Shown in pieces: positions 42,986 through 52,748 of a stretch of 64,000 bases of DNA. The stretch spans positions 124,001 to 188,000 of the forward strand of contig CAVZIL010000007.1 of NCBI GenBank assembly GCA_963775505.1. Reading direction: 5' to 3'. Under the pieces are notes generated by a model, which saw only the letters and a program-made list of their open reading frames with translations, was not told the origin of the DNA and searched no databases. The position numbers were made by a program, and so were the translations under genes. Positions within the stretch are counted from its first letter, which is position 1. Each line of letters starts with the position of its first letter. The stretch is from JAIBJN01 sp963775505. GTDB lineage: Bacteria > Actinomycetota > Thermoleophilia > Gaiellales > Gaiellaceae.

Positions 42986-44513
42986 CGTCCGTGGGCCTGG
43001 AGGTCGTGCCCCATCGCGAAGCGGGCAATCCGCGCCTCGTCGGCCTCCTCGTTCGTGAGCCGCGCGACCACCCGGCCTCGGAACATGACGAGGATCCGAT
43101 CGCAGAGCAGCTGGAGCTCCGGTGTCTCGGACGAGCTGAACGAGGATCGCCAGGCCCCGCGCCTTGGCCGCCTCGAGCAGCCGGTAGATCTCGGCCTTCG
43201 CGCCGACGTCGACCCCGCGCGTCGGCTCGTCGAGGATGAGGACGCGGGGCTCCGTCCCGAACCACTTCGCGAGGACGACCTTCTGCTGGTTCCCGCCGCT
43301 GAGCTGCGAGACCGGCTCGGCGGTCGAGGCCGTGACGATCCTGAAGTCGCGGACCGCCTGCTCCACCGCCTCCTGCTCGCTCGGCCCCGCGGGGCGGGCG
43401 AGGCGGAAGCGGCGCGCCGTCCTGGCGATGGAGATGTTCTCGAGCACGCTCATGTCGAGCACGAGCCCGAACTGCTTCCGGTCGGCGGGGACGAAGCCGA
43501 TCTTCGCCCGCATCGCCTGGCGCGGGTCCGCGCGGGCGCACCGGGGACCCGTCGATCTCGACCCGGCCCGTGGTCTCCGGCTCGAGCCCGAACAGGGCGC
43601 CGAGGAGATCGCTCCGGCCCGCGCCGACGAGCCCGGCGATCCCGACGACCTCACCCGGCCCGACGTCGAAGCTGACGCCCTCGAACCTCCCCGGGACGCT
43701 GAGGTCGCGGACGCGAAGGACGGCGTCCTCCACCTCGTGCCGGCGGTAGTCGGGCTCCAGCTCCTCCAGCTCACGACCGACCATGAGGTGCACGAGCCGC
43801 GGCTCGTCGAAGTCGCCGATCTGGCCCTCGCCGACGACCTCCCCGTCGCGGAGAACAGTCACCCGGTCGACGAGCTCGAAGAACTCCTTCAGCCGGTGGG
43901 AGACGAACACCGTCGCCACCCCGCTGCCCTTCAGGCTGCGGATCGCGGCGAAGAGCGACGCGACCTCGTCGTCGGCGAGCGAGCTCGTCGGCTCGTCGAG
44001 GATCAGCACGCGGGCGTCGGTCGAGAGTGCCCTGGCGACTTCGACGAGCTGCTGGAGGTCGGGCCGCAGCCGCCCCACCGGCTCGTCGAGGTCGATGTCG
44101 CAGTTCAGGCGATCGAGGATCTCACGGGCCCGCGACCGTGTCTCCCGCCAATCGATCCCGCGCCACGAGCGCGCCTTGCGCGGGCCAAGGAAGATGTTCT
44201 CGGCGACGGAGAGATCCGGGACGACGGCCCGCTCCTGGCTGACGGTCGCGATCCCGGCGGCGACTGCCTCCGACGCGTCGGTGAAGCGCGTCTCGACGCC
44301 TTCGAGCACGACCCGTCCCGCGTCGGCGTCGAGCTGGCCCGAGATCACCTTCAGGAGCGTGGACTTGCCGGACCCGTTCTCGCCGCAGAGGCCGTGCACC
44401 TCGCCCGCGCGCAGGGCGAGGTGCGCGCCACGAAGCGCGTGGACGCCGCCGAAGCGCTTGCGGACGCCCTCCGCCTGGAGGACCGGCGGCGCGTGCTCCT
44501 GGTGGCCGCTCAT
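42982..44513 (-). CDS. Sugar-type ABC transporter ATPase, RbsA family (two apparent frameshifts)
   Basis: Double-ATPase subunit, about 509 residues after removing two bases (one near 43525-43550, one in the AA at 43139-43140). Domain 1 has GENGSGKST and VLILDEPTSSL; domain 2 has a degenerate first loop (GLVGAGRSDLLGAL) and intact QLSGGNQQKVVLAKW and LILDEPTRGVDVG, as usual for RbsA/MglA. The reconstructed end reads DRILVMFRGRVVARLTNEEA and overlaps the permease by ATGA. Confidence 0.82.
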
Positions 44514-44587
44514 GGCTTGCCGACTCTAGACCAGGCGCACAGGCCGGGCACCGGGTGGCCCGACGCGGTTCGCTGTCCGTCCGCGGC

Positions 44588-45688
44588 CTACCGCGACTCC
44601 CCGTACTCCTCCTCGAGCTGCTGGTCCCACGTCAGGACCGAGTCGACGTTCTCGGCTGTGACGATCTCCGGCGCCTCTGCCTTGACGGTGGGGGGAACCT
44701 CGTTGCCCTGCAGCAGGTTGTAGAGGCCCCAGGCGGCGAACTTGCCCATGCTCGGCGGGTCGAGCTGGGCCGAGTAGGAGAGGCGGTCGGCCCGGATCGC
44801 CTCGAAGGCGTCGCTGCCGCCGTTCTGGCCTCCGAAGACGAGATCCTGCTGACCCTGGGCGCGCGCCGCGGCGGCGGCGCCGACCGCGGACGGGTCGTTG
44901 TAGCCGATCACGCCGGAGATGTCGGGGAAGTTCGCGAGGATCTCGGTCATCGCGATCTCGCCGCCGGCGATGTCGTCGCTCGGATTCGTGGCGTTGCCGG
45001 CGACCTCGAGGCCGAACTGCTCGGACCAGTAGACGGCACGCTCGACCGAGAAGACGATCGAGGGCACCGCGACGACGAAGTCGATGGTGGCGACCGACGA
45101 GCCGGGGTCGACGAGCGAGGCCATCTCCTGTGCGCCGAGGAAGGCCGCCTCGTCGCGCCGCTGCCAGATCTGGCTGTCGAAGTCCCCGATCTCCTCGGTG
45201 CTGTCGAAGGTCAGGTCGATCGTGATCACCGGAATGTCGGCGGCCTTGGCCCGCTCGAGCGCGGGCTGCACGGCGCCCGGGTCGAGCGCGAAGACGAAGA
45301 TGCCGTCGACGTCCTGCGCGACGGTCTGCTGGAACTGGCTCACCTGGGTGTCGACGTCGCCCTGCGCGTCGAGCTCGACCCAGGAGCCGCCCAGCCGCTC
45401 GGTCTCGAGCTGCATGGCTCGCCCGAGCGTGTCGAGGAACTCGTTGCCGCCGAGCGGGTTGAGGTAGGCGAGCTCGAAATCTCCCGGCTCCGGCTCGTCG
45501 TAGCCGACCGGGACGTCCAGCTCGAGGCTGTCGGCGAACTCGACGTCCGCCGTCTCGTCCGCAGGCTCGGTCTCCGCGGCCGTGTCCGCCGGGGCCGCCT
45601 CGTCGTCATCGTCCCCGCCGCAGGCCGCGAGCGCGAGCGCGAGCGCGAGCATCGCAACGACCGCAAGGAACTTGACATCGATCCTCAT
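44588..45688 (-). CDS. Sugar-type ABC transporter substrate-binding lipoprotein (RbsB family)
   Basis: Exported lipoprotein (366 aa): signal FLAVVAMLALALALAACGG with lipobox LAAC, an acidic linker, then a periplasmic-binding-protein type I fold (AYLNPLGGNEFLDTLGRAM, IFVFALDPGAVQPALERAKA, SGVIGYNDPSAVGAAAAARA). Captures the substrate for the adjacent permease. The ligand cannot be deduced from sequence alone. Confidence 0.92.
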   Translation of the reverse strand: MRIDVKFLAVVAMLALALALAACGGDDDDEAAPADTAAETEPADETADVEFADSLELDVPVGYDEPEPGDFELAYLNPLGGNEFLDTLGRAMQLETERLGGSWVELDAQGDVDTQVSQFQQTVAQDVDGIFVFALDPGAVQPALERAKAADIPVITIDLTFDSTEEIGDFDSQIWQRRDEAAFLGAQEMASLVDPGSSVATIDFVVAVPSIVFSVERAVYWSEQFGLEVAGNATNPSDDIAGGEIAMTEILANFPDISGVIGYNDPSAVGAAAAARAQGQQDLVFGGQNGGSDAFEAIRADRLSYSAQLDPPSMGKFAAWGLYNLLQGNEVPPTVKAEAPEIVTAENVDSVLTWDQQLEEEYGESR

Positions 45689-45800
45689 GAGTCCCTCCTC
45701 CTCCGGGCACGCCCTCGTGTCGGGAGCGTGGAGCCCGGATGTCGACGCGTCGGCGTGATCGTACGCGGGATTGTTCTTGCATGTCGCACGCCAGGCACCC

Positions 45801-46841
45801 TCAGGAGACCACTCCGGCGATGCAGACCTTGCCGAAGTGGGCCCCGGACTTGAGGTAGCGGAGCGCGTCGGTGGCTTCCTCGAAGGGAAACACGCGGTCG
45901 ACCTGGGGCTGCAGCCTCGCCCTCTCCATCGCCCGGTACATCTCCTCGTAGGTCTCGCGGGGCGCCGCGGAGAGGCCCTGGAGGCGGGCGTTCTTCACGA
46001 GCACCGGGATGATCCCTGTGCGGTAGCTCCAGTCCGGCGCCTCTGGCGCGTCGAGATCGAGCTGCCCGAGGTAGCCGACGCAGCTGACGAGCCCGCCGAC
46101 GCGCAGGCAGTTGAGCGAGCGGGTCAGGTCGCCGGCCGTCTCGAGGACGTGGTCGACCCCGACTCCGTCGGTCAACTCGAGGACGCGCTCGTCCCAGTCG
46201 ACGTTCTCCCGGTAGTTGATGCCTGCGCGGGCGCCGAGCGCGAGCGCCCGCTCGAGCTTCTCCTCGTGACCCGAGGTGACGATGACGTCGGCTCCCGTGA
46301 GCAGTGCGAACTGCAGCGCGAACAGGGCCACGCCGCCGGTTCCCTGGACGAGGACGGTCTGGCCGGCGCGGATTCCACCCTGGACGACGAGCGCCTGCCA
46401 GGCCGTCGCCGCCGCGGAGGTCGCCGCGGCCGCCTCGGCGTCGCCGAGGTAGGCGGGCGCGGGAACGGCGCCGTCGGCGTCGAGGAGCGCGTACTCCTGC
46501 AGGAGGCCGTCCCGGTGCCCGCCCAGGTGGGTGAGCCAGCGCTCCCAGGTGCGCTCCCCGGCGATCCAGCCCTGGGCGAAGGCGCCGACGACTCGGTCTC
46601 CCACCGCCGCGCGACCGACCTCGTCTCCGACCGCGACGATCTCGCCGACGCCGTCGGAAACAGGGACGAGGGGCAGGCGCTGGTCGGGGTCGTACTGGTC
46701 GTGGATCACCTGCAGGTCCCGGGAGTTCAGCGCGGTCGCGAGCACGCGGACGAGGACCTCGCGCGGGCCCGGCTCCGGCACCGGGCGCTCGACGAGCACG
46801 AGCTCGTCGAGCGAGAACCCCTGCAGCTCCCAGGCGCGCAC
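45801..46841 (-). CDS. Zinc-type medium-chain dehydrogenase/quinone oxidoreductase family
   Basis: NAD(P)H-dependent oxidoreductase (346 aa). GroES-like domain (VLATALNSRDLQVIHDQYDP, PVSDGVGEIVAVGDEV, GDRVVGAFAQGW) and Rossmann domain (VLVQGTGGVALFALQFALLT). No clear catalytic-zinc Cys, so it belongs with the quinone-reductase-like members. Its GTG shares one base with the amidase stop (TAGTG), coupling the two. Confidence 0.9.
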   Translation of the reverse strand: MRAWELQGFSLDELVLVERPVPEPGPREVLVRVLATALNSRDLQVIHDQYDPDQRLPLVPVSDGVGEIVAVGDEVGRAAVGDRVVGAFAQGWIAGERTWERWLTHLGGHRDGLLQEYALLDADGAVPAPAYLGDAEAAAATSAAATAWQALVVQGGIRAGQTVLVQGTGGVALFALQFALLTGADVIVTSGHEEKLERALALGARAGINYRENVDWDERVLELTDGVGVDHVLETAGDLTRSLNCLRVGGLVSCVGYLGQLDLDAPEAPDWSYRTGIIPVLVKNARLQGLSAAPRETYEEMYRAMERARLQPQVDRVFPFEEATDALRYLKSGAHFGKVCIAGVVS

Positions 46842-48275
46842 TAGCCCGCCTCGGCAGTCGGCCCGACGAGCGTGGGGGGTGGAGGCGCGGAATCGACGAG
46901 CGCGTCCTCGAGCACCGCGGCGGCGGCGAGGGCAATGTGATCCCGGTAGGCACCGGCGAGGACCTGCACCCCGACCGGGAGCCCACGCTCCTCGCCGGCG
47001 GGGACGACGGCGCCGGGGACGCCGGCGATCGCGTACGCGAACGAGTAGCCGTACTCGCCGTAGTCCGTGAGCTCCCCGTCGTCGCTGGGTCGCCGGCCGT
47101 GGAGCGGAGCAGGGCCGGCGGCCACCGGGCAGATGACGACGTCGTAGCCGCCGACGAACCGCCGGAGCGCGCTTCGCAGCGCGATCCAGCGCCGCGTCAG
47201 CTCGAAGAAGCCCTCGGCCGTGAGCGCCGAGCCGGCAAGGCCTTCGAGCAGGGACGCCAGCTGCTCGGTGTGCGTACCGTCCGCGGCCGCCAGGTCGGCG
47301 CGCGCCTTCGCGCCTCCGTCCGCCGCCATCATCCCGAAACCGATCTCCAGGACCTCGTCGAGCGGGGGCGGCATGGCCTCCTCGACGGCGGCGCCGGCGT
47401 CCGCGAGCGCCTGCGCGGCCCGCTCGACGGCGGCCTTCGTCCCTGGCGTCGACGGCGCCACCCCGTCGTCCGCGTAGAAGCCGACGCGCAGCGAGTGGGG
47501 CTCGACGGAGCGGTGGACGCCGATCGCCACGTCGGCGACGAGGGGGTCGGCGTCGTCGGGCCCGGCGATGACGGGGAGCAGGAGCGCGAGGTCGTCGACC
47601 GAGCGGCCCATCGGGCCGAGGGTGCTCATGTCGAGCATCCCCGTGTCCTTCGTGGTCGGCCAGACGCCGGTCTCGGGCACGAGCCCGACCGTCGGCCGGA
47701 GGCCGAACGTCCCGCAGAAGTGGGCGGGGACGCGGATCGAGCAGAGCCCGTCAGAGCCGATGCCCGCCGGCGAGGCGTCGACGGCGTGCAGCGCGGCCTC
47801 GCCGCCGCTCGAGCCGCCGGAGGTGCGAGCGGGGTCGTACGGATTGTTCGTCCGTCCCCGAATCGCGCTGACCGTCTCCGTCGACCACGTGTACTCCGGC
47901 ACGTTCGTCTTGCAGAGGACGACCGCACCGGCCTCGCGCAGGCGCGCGACGACGGTCGCGTCCTCCGCGGGCACGTTCCCGGCCCGCGCCCAGGATCCGG
48001 ACAGGCAGGGCATGCCGGTCACCGCGATCGAGTCCTTGATCGAGACAGGAAGCCCGAGCAGCGGCCCGCGCTCGCCTGCGCGGAGACGGTGGTCGCACCG
48101 GTCGGCGCGCGGCCAAGGTCGCCTCGGCGTCGACCGCCGCCGTCGCGTTCAGAACCGGATCGACGGCCTCGATCCGCGCCAGGTAGCGCTCGCACAGCTC
48201 GCGCGAGCTCACCTCGCCGCCGGCCAGGAGCGAGACGAGCTCGCGGGCGGTGGGCTCACCCCGTCTGGTCGGCAC
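46841..48275 (-). CDS. Amidase-signature enzyme (apparent frameshift)
   Basis: About 477 residues after skipping one base near 48095-48115. The reconstructed sequence runs ELVSLLAGGEVSSRELCERY, then catalytic Lys in LPVSIKDSIAV, the cis-Ser GGSSGG in ARTSGGSSGGEAALHAV, and the nucleophile region GIGSDGLCSIRVPAHFCGTF. It hydrolyses an amide or ester. It overlaps the CoA-ligase end by 20 bp. Both parts are otherwise intact. Confidence 0.82.
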
Positions 48276-49914
48276 CGTCCCTCGCTCGCGCCGGCGCGTC
48301 GCGGTCGAGCTCGATCCCGGCTGCCTCCCGGTCCCACGTGCTCTCGGTCACTCCCCGCTCGCGCAGGACGACCTTCCGGACCTTGCCGTTCTCGGTGAGG
48401 GGGAGCTCCTCGACGACGTCGACGAAGCGCGGGATCGCGAAGTAGGCGAGCAGCGGCTCGCAGAAGCGCACGAGCTCCACGGGGTCGATCGCCTTCTGCG
48501 GCACGGCACGACGAACGCCAGGACCTCGTCCTCCCCCAGCTCGGAGGGGACCGGCACGACCGCCGCCGCCGCGACGCTCGGGTGCCGGAGGAGAGCCTCC
48601 TCGACCTCCCAGCTCGAGATGTTCTCGCCCCGGCGCCGGATGGCGTCCTTCAGCCTGTCGAGGAAGCGGAAGTACCCTTCATCGTCGCGGACGGTCGCGG
48701 TCGCCGGAATGGAACCAGAGGTTGCGCCAGGCGGCGACCGTCTCCTCCGGCATGCGCCAGTACCCCGTCGCGAATGCGTACGGCTCGTCGGCGCGGAGCA
48801 CGAGCTCGCCGGCTGTCCCGTCCGGGACCTCGACGTCCTGCTCGTCGACGACCCGGGCCTCGAAGCCCGGCATCGTCCGGCCCATCCACCCGGGTCGCTG
48901 CTGCCCGTCCCGCGGCCCGATGACGGCGTTCGTCTCCGTCATCCCGTGGCCGTCCACGATCCGGATGCCGAAGCGCTCCTCGAAGGCTCGCCACGTCTCC
49001 GCCTGCGTCGCCGGGGCGAGCGCGACCCGGACGCGGTGCGCGAGGTCGAGCTGCGACTGCGGCCCGCCGACCAGAATCGACACCATGGCGCCGAGCAGGT
49101 ACGTCACCGTGGCCTCCGCGTCGACGACCCGCTGCCAGAAGCGCGAGGCGGAGAAGCGCGGCCCGACGACGTACTCGGAGCCGTGCATGAGGCTCTGGAC
49201 GAAGGCGTTCAGCGCGTTCGTGTGGAAGAGCGGCAGGCAGGTGTAGAGGACGTCATCGGGAGTCAGCTCGAGCCATCGCCCGACGTTCTCGCCCCACCAC
49301 GTGAACTGCGCATGCGGGCAGACGACCCCCTTCGACGGGCCCGTCGTGCCCGAGGTGTAGAGGATCGCCAGCGTGTCGCCCGGCGAAGGCAGGTGCGGCT
49401 CGACCGGGTCCGATCCGTCGGGGAGCGGCTCGACGTCGACGCCGAGCCCGGGCGCGGCGTCGCCCTCCCCGATCTTCCAGACGCGCTCCAGCTCCACGGG
49501 CAGCGCCACCTCGGCGAGCCGTCGGCTCAGGCCCGCCTCGACGGCGACGATCCGCGGGCCGGCGTTCGCGAGGATGTGCTCGAGCTGCGCCCCCCGGCTC
49601 GCCGTGTTGACGGGCGCGAACACCGCCCCTCGCCACGCGCATCCGAGCCAGAGCGCGAGCACCTCCCAGCGGTTCTCGGAGATGACGACGACGCGGTCGC
49701 CCTTCTCGACCCCGGCGGCGGCGAGCGCTCCTCCGGCGCGCGCGGCCTCGACGAGGAGCTGCTCGTAGGTGAGGCGCACGTCGCCGCCGGACACGCACGG
49801 CTTGTCGCCGTACAGCTCGGCGCTCCGCCGGAGCAGGACGGGGATGGTGCGGTCACGCGCGTGAAGAGGAACGGGAACCGGCGACGTGCTCGCATGTCGC
49901 ATGCGGACACCCAT
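48256..49914 (-). CDS. AMP-dependent acyl-CoA ligase (two apparent frameshifts)
   Basis: About 551 residues once two shifts are bridged, near 48690-48700 and near 48505. AMP-binding P-loop YTSGTTGPSKGV, the A5 motif GHGMTETNAVIGP and A8 region GYFRFLDRLKDAIRRRGENI (in the shifted segment) are clear; the C-terminal domain ends in PLTENGKVRKVVLRERG with the catalytic Lys. It activates a carboxylic acid to its CoA ester, consistent with a CoA-thioester pathway. First gene of the minus-strand set. Confidence 0.82.
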
Positions 49915-49963
49915 CGTACGAGATCCGTGGAAGGCGGTCGTCCCGCGCCAGAGCGTCCGCCGA

Positions 49964-50036
49964 CGCGCCTGGGAGGATTCGAACCTCCGACCCGCGGATT
50001 AGAAGTCCGCTGCTCTGTCCACTGAGCTACAGGCGC
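49964..50036 (-). tRNA. tRNA-Arg (TCT)
   Basis: Minus strand: acceptor GCGCCTG/CAGGCGC, D arm TAGCTCAGTGGACAGAGCA, anticodon stem GCGGA/TCCGC with loop CTTCTAA (anticodon TCT), T arm GGAGGTTCGAATCCTCC. CCA not encoded. Confidence 0.95.
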
Positions 50037-50077
50037 TCGGGCGCACCGTAGCACCCGCTAGACTCGATCTCGGCCGC

Positions 50078-50151
50078 GGAGGGCGTAGCTCAGCTGGTAG
50101 AGCCCCGGGTTGTGGTCCCGGTGGTCGTGGGTTCGAATCCCATCGCCCTCC
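50078..50151 (+). tRNA. tRNA-His (GTG)
   Basis: Acceptor GAGGGCG/CGCCCTC with an extra encoded G at -1 opposite C73, the tRNA-His identity mark; anticodon arm CCGGG/CCCGG with loop TTGTGGT (anticodon GTG); T arm GTGGGTTCGAATCCCAT-type. CCA not encoded. Confidence 0.95.
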
Positions 50152-50152
50152 C

Positions 50153-50362
50153 TCAGGGGCGCTTCTTGGCCTCTCGCAGCGTTCGGCCGAGCTGCTTGGC
50201 GAAGGTGGGGCCCCGCTCCTTGACCGTTCTCGCGACCAGCGGACCGTGCTTTGTCGCCTGGCGCTGGGCCGCCTGGAGGAGGGCGCGCCGCTGCTCGGGC
50301 GGAATTCTCTTCCACCCCTGCTGGGCCTTGTAGGCGACGAATAGGATCTTGAACGCGGGCAT
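50153..50362 (-). CDS. Small basic protein, 69 aa
   Basis: Starts immediately behind the superoxide-dismutase stop (TAGATG). KILFVAYKAQQGWKRIPPEQ and RTVKERGPTFAKQLGRTLRE show a basic, helical protein; it may be co-translated with the dismutase. Its end nearly touches tRNA-His. Not recognised. Confidence 0.55.
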   Translation of the reverse strand: MPAFKILFVAYKAQQGWKRIPPEQRRALLQAAQRQATKHGPLVARTVKERGPTFAKQLGRTLREAKKRP

Positions 50363-50965
50363 CTACTCCGAAGCGTAGCGTTCGGCAACGCGTCCCCAGT
50401 CGACCGTGTTCCACCAGGCGTCGATGTAGTCCGGGCGGCGGTTCTGGTAGGAGAGGTAGTAGGCGTGCTCCCAGACGTCGACTCCCAGGAGCGGCGTCCT
50501 GCCGTCCGAGATGGGGTTGTCCTGGTTCGGCGTCGAGACGACCGCCAGCGAGCCGCCGTCGAGGACGAGCCACGCCCAGCCGGAGCCGAACTGGTTGACG
50601 CCGGCGTCCTTCAGCTTGCCCTGGAAGTCGGCGAAGGCGCCGAAGGCCTCGTCGATCGCCGCCGCCAGGTCTCCGCTCGGCTCGCCGCCGCCGTCCGGGC
50701 TCATGCTCTCCCAGAACAGCGTGTGATTGAAGTGCCCGCCGCCGTTGTTGCGGACGGCCGCGCGCTTGTCGTCGGGGATGCGGTCGAGGCCGGTGAGGAC
50801 CTCCTCGACCGGGCTGTCGGCCCACTCGGTGCCCTCGAGGGCGGCGTTGACCTTGTCCACGTAGGCCTGATGGTGCTTGTCGTGGTGGATCCGCATCGTC
50901 TGCTCGTCGATGTGCGGCTCGAGCGCGTCGTAGTCGTAGGGGAGAGGTGGGACGGCGTACGCCAT
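50363..50965 (-). CDS. Superoxide dismutase, Mn/Fe type
   Basis: Cytoplasmic enzyme (200 aa) that disproportionates superoxide. Metal ligands are in MRIHHDKHHQAYV, GGHFNHTLFWESM and DVWEHAYYLSYQNRRPDYID. GSGWAWLVL is the family core. Mn versus Fe cannot be assigned by eye. Divergent from the XRE-TPR regulator with a 284-bp gap. Confidence 0.95.
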   Translation of the reverse strand: MAYAVPPLPYDYDALEPHIDEQTMRIHHDKHHQAYVDKVNAALEGTEWADSPVEEVLTGLDRIPDDKRAAVRNNGGGHFNHTLFWESMSPDGGGEPSGDLAAAIDEAFGAFADFQGKLKDAGVNQFGSGWAWLVLDGGSLAVVSTPNQDNPISDGRTPLLGVDVWEHAYYLSYQNRRPDYIDAWWNTVDWGRVAERYASE

Positions 50966-51200
50966 GGGGATCGCTCCTTCGTCGCCTTGACGCCACCCAG
51001 CCTATCGGCCGAAGAAGCCACTTGTCCGGCGGGTGCCCGGCGTGAGATCGTCGGGCCCGCGAACAGGGAGGCCCGAAGACTCGGCTTCTGCGGCCCAAGC
51101 CTGAGTCTCCGGGCCAGCTCTCGCGGTATGCCAGGCATCACTCGGGATCGGGTTTCCCGAGGGCGAGATCGGTCGAGACTATAGCCGTCGCGACGGGGAA

Positions 51201-51249
51201 GTCAAGAGAATTGTCAAGTGAAGCCAGGACTTCTATTCTTGACCCGACA
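51201..51249 (+). promoter_or_regulatory. Promoter and operator-like repeats before the XRE-TPR gene
   Basis: TTGTCA (51211-51216), 17-bp spacer and TATTCT (51234-51239) resemble a -35/-10 pair; the predicted start would be within a few bases of the ATG at 51250, so the mRNA is probably leaderless. GTCAAG occurs at 51201 and 51213, and its inverse CTTGAC at 51238 overlaps the -10 box, fitting self-repression by a dimeric regulator. Confidence 0.5.
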
Positions 51250-52584
51250 ATGACGAGCCAGGAAAAGGTAACGGCGTCCGAAACGCCGGCGACGCTGGGT
51301 CAGCGCCTCCGTCAGGCCCGCATGGCGCGGGGGCTCACGCAGTCCGAGCTCGCGAACAGCCGCTTCTCGAAGCAGTACGTCAGCCAGCTCGAGCGGGATC
51401 GGCTCCGCCCCACCGACGCGACGCTGCGGTGGCTCGCCGAGCGCCTGGGCGTCGATGCGAGCTATCTGGCCACGGGGGTCGACGGGAGACAGCGGGAGCG
51501 CGTCGAGAGCGCGGTCTCCCGCGCCGAGGCCGCCGTCGAGGCGCACGACTACGCCGCTGCGATCGGTCTGCTCGCCGAGGTCAAGGGCTCGCCGGCGGCC
51601 GCGTCGGCGGACGAGCTCGAGCTGCGGGCGCTGCTCGCAGAGTCATGGGCTCGCATGTACATCGGCGAGATGCGGGAGGCGTTGCCGCTCCTCGCGCGCG
51701 CCCGGGAGATCGTCGAGGACCCGGTCTTCTCCGACGTCGATCGGGCAGAGGTTCTCTTCCGCCTCGGCTGCTGCCGCTACCGCCTCACGTCGGTGTCGAC
51801 AGCCCTGGCGCTCTTCACGGAGTCGCTCGAGCTGGCCGAGCGGTCGGGGATCCCCTCCGATCGCCTGCGGTCGCGCATCTTCGGGTGGCGCTCGCGCTGC
51901 TACCGCAGACAGCGGGACTGGGAGGCGGCGCGCGAGGACGTCGAACGGGCACTCGAGCTCGCCGAGGCGCTGGACGATTTGCGGGCGACTGCCGACGCAC
52001 ACTTCCTCGGCGCGCTCGTCGCCGAGCGGCGCGGGCAGTGGGTGGCCGCTCGCACGTTTGCCGAGAAGGCCAAGGCCCTCTACGAGCAGGTCGATGACCG
52101 GGCCAACACCGGCAAGCTCCTCACGACTCTCGGTGTTCTGACCTTTCTCCTCGGCAAGCCCGACGAGTCGATCCCCCTCTTCAAGCAGGCATTTGCCGTC
52201 GCCCTGGAGGTGGGGAGCGACGCCGACGCCGCGCAGGCAGTCTCGTCGCTCGCGCAGGTACACCTGCGCACGGGCCAGGTCGAGCTGGCGGAGGAGCAGG
52301 CGAGGCACGCGCTCGAGCTGCTCGGCGACCGTGTCGACTTCATCGACGAGATCGGAAACGCGCAGCTCGTGCTCGGCCGCTCGCTGCTCGAGCAGGGCCG
52401 GCTCGACCAGGCCGCGGAGGTGTTCCGGGCAGCGGAGGCGAGCTTCGACCAGCTGTCGTCCGCGAGTCACAAGGCCGCCGCGTGGACGGCGCAGGCGGAG
52501 CTCGCGGTCGAGCGCGGCGACAAGGAGGCCGCGATCACGCTGTACCAGCGCGCGGTGCAGGCACTGCAGGACTTCCGGTTCTAG
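51250..52584 (+). CDS. XRE-family regulator with TPR domain (RRNPP-like architecture)
   Basis: Cytoplasmic protein (444 aa). Residues about 17-75 are a Cro/C1-type HTH (RQARMARGLTQSELANSRFS, KQYVSQLERD). The rest is a superhelix of tetratricopeptide repeats (RALELAEALDDLRATADAHF, AQAVSSLAQVHLRTGQVELA, ALELLGDRVDFIDEIGNAQ). HTH-TPR proteins such as PlcR, NprR and Rgg bind short exported peptides with this domain. A 29-codon hydrophobic peptide gene follows directly. The ATG is preferred to upstream TTG 51211. Confidence 0.88.
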   Translation: MTSQEKVTASETPATLGQRLRQARMARGLTQSELANSRFSKQYVSQLERDRLRPTDATLRWLAERLGVDASYLATGVDGRQRERVESAVSRAEAAVEAHDYAAAIGLLAEVKGSPAAASADELELRALLAESWARMYIGEMREALPLLARAREIVEDPVFSDVDRAEVLFRLGCCRYRLTSVSTALALFTESLELAERSGIPSDRLRSRIFGWRSRCYRRQRDWEAAREDVERALELAEALDDLRATADAHFLGALVAERRGQWVAARTFAEKAKALYEQVDDRANTGKLLTTLGVLTFLLGKPDESIPLFKQAFAVALEVGSDADAAQAVSSLAQVHLRTGQVELAEEQARHALELLGDRVDFIDEIGNAQLVLGRSLLEQGRLDQAAEVFRAAEASFDQLSSASHKAAAWTAQAELAVERGDKEAAITLYQRAVQALQDFRF

Positions 52585-52658
52585 AGCGGACAAGGGTCGT
52601 CCAGACGTCGATCGAAGCCAACTCGGGACTGCAGCTTCGAAAGGAGGTGAGCTAGAAC

Positions 52659-52748
52659 GTGAGCCGGGCCTCGTTCCACATCCTCGTCGTCACCGCCGTG
52701 CTGCTCCTGGCGAGCATCGTCGGCGCCGGGCTTCCCGACGGGCCGTAG
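52659..52748 (+). CDS. 29-residue hydrophobic peptide, candidate exported pro-peptide
   Basis: GTG-started ORF behind the perfect Shine-Dalgarno AAGGAGGTGA (52641-52650, 8-nt spacing), 74 bp after the XRE-TPR stop. The N-terminus carries an Arg, then a continuous hydrophobic stretch (ILVVTAVLLLASIVGAG), and the tail reads LPDGP. It looks like a signal sequence that would release a very short peptide or a single-pass membrane peptide. Position and form fit the pro-peptide of an RRNPP pair, but this is inference. Confidence 0.6.
   Translation: MSRASFHILVVTAVLLLASIVGAGLPDGP

Noticed and set aside
49964..50151. Protein-like ORF read from the tRNA-Arg/tRNA-His region
   Set aside because: The peptide is a translation of tRNA sequence, a known annotation artefact.
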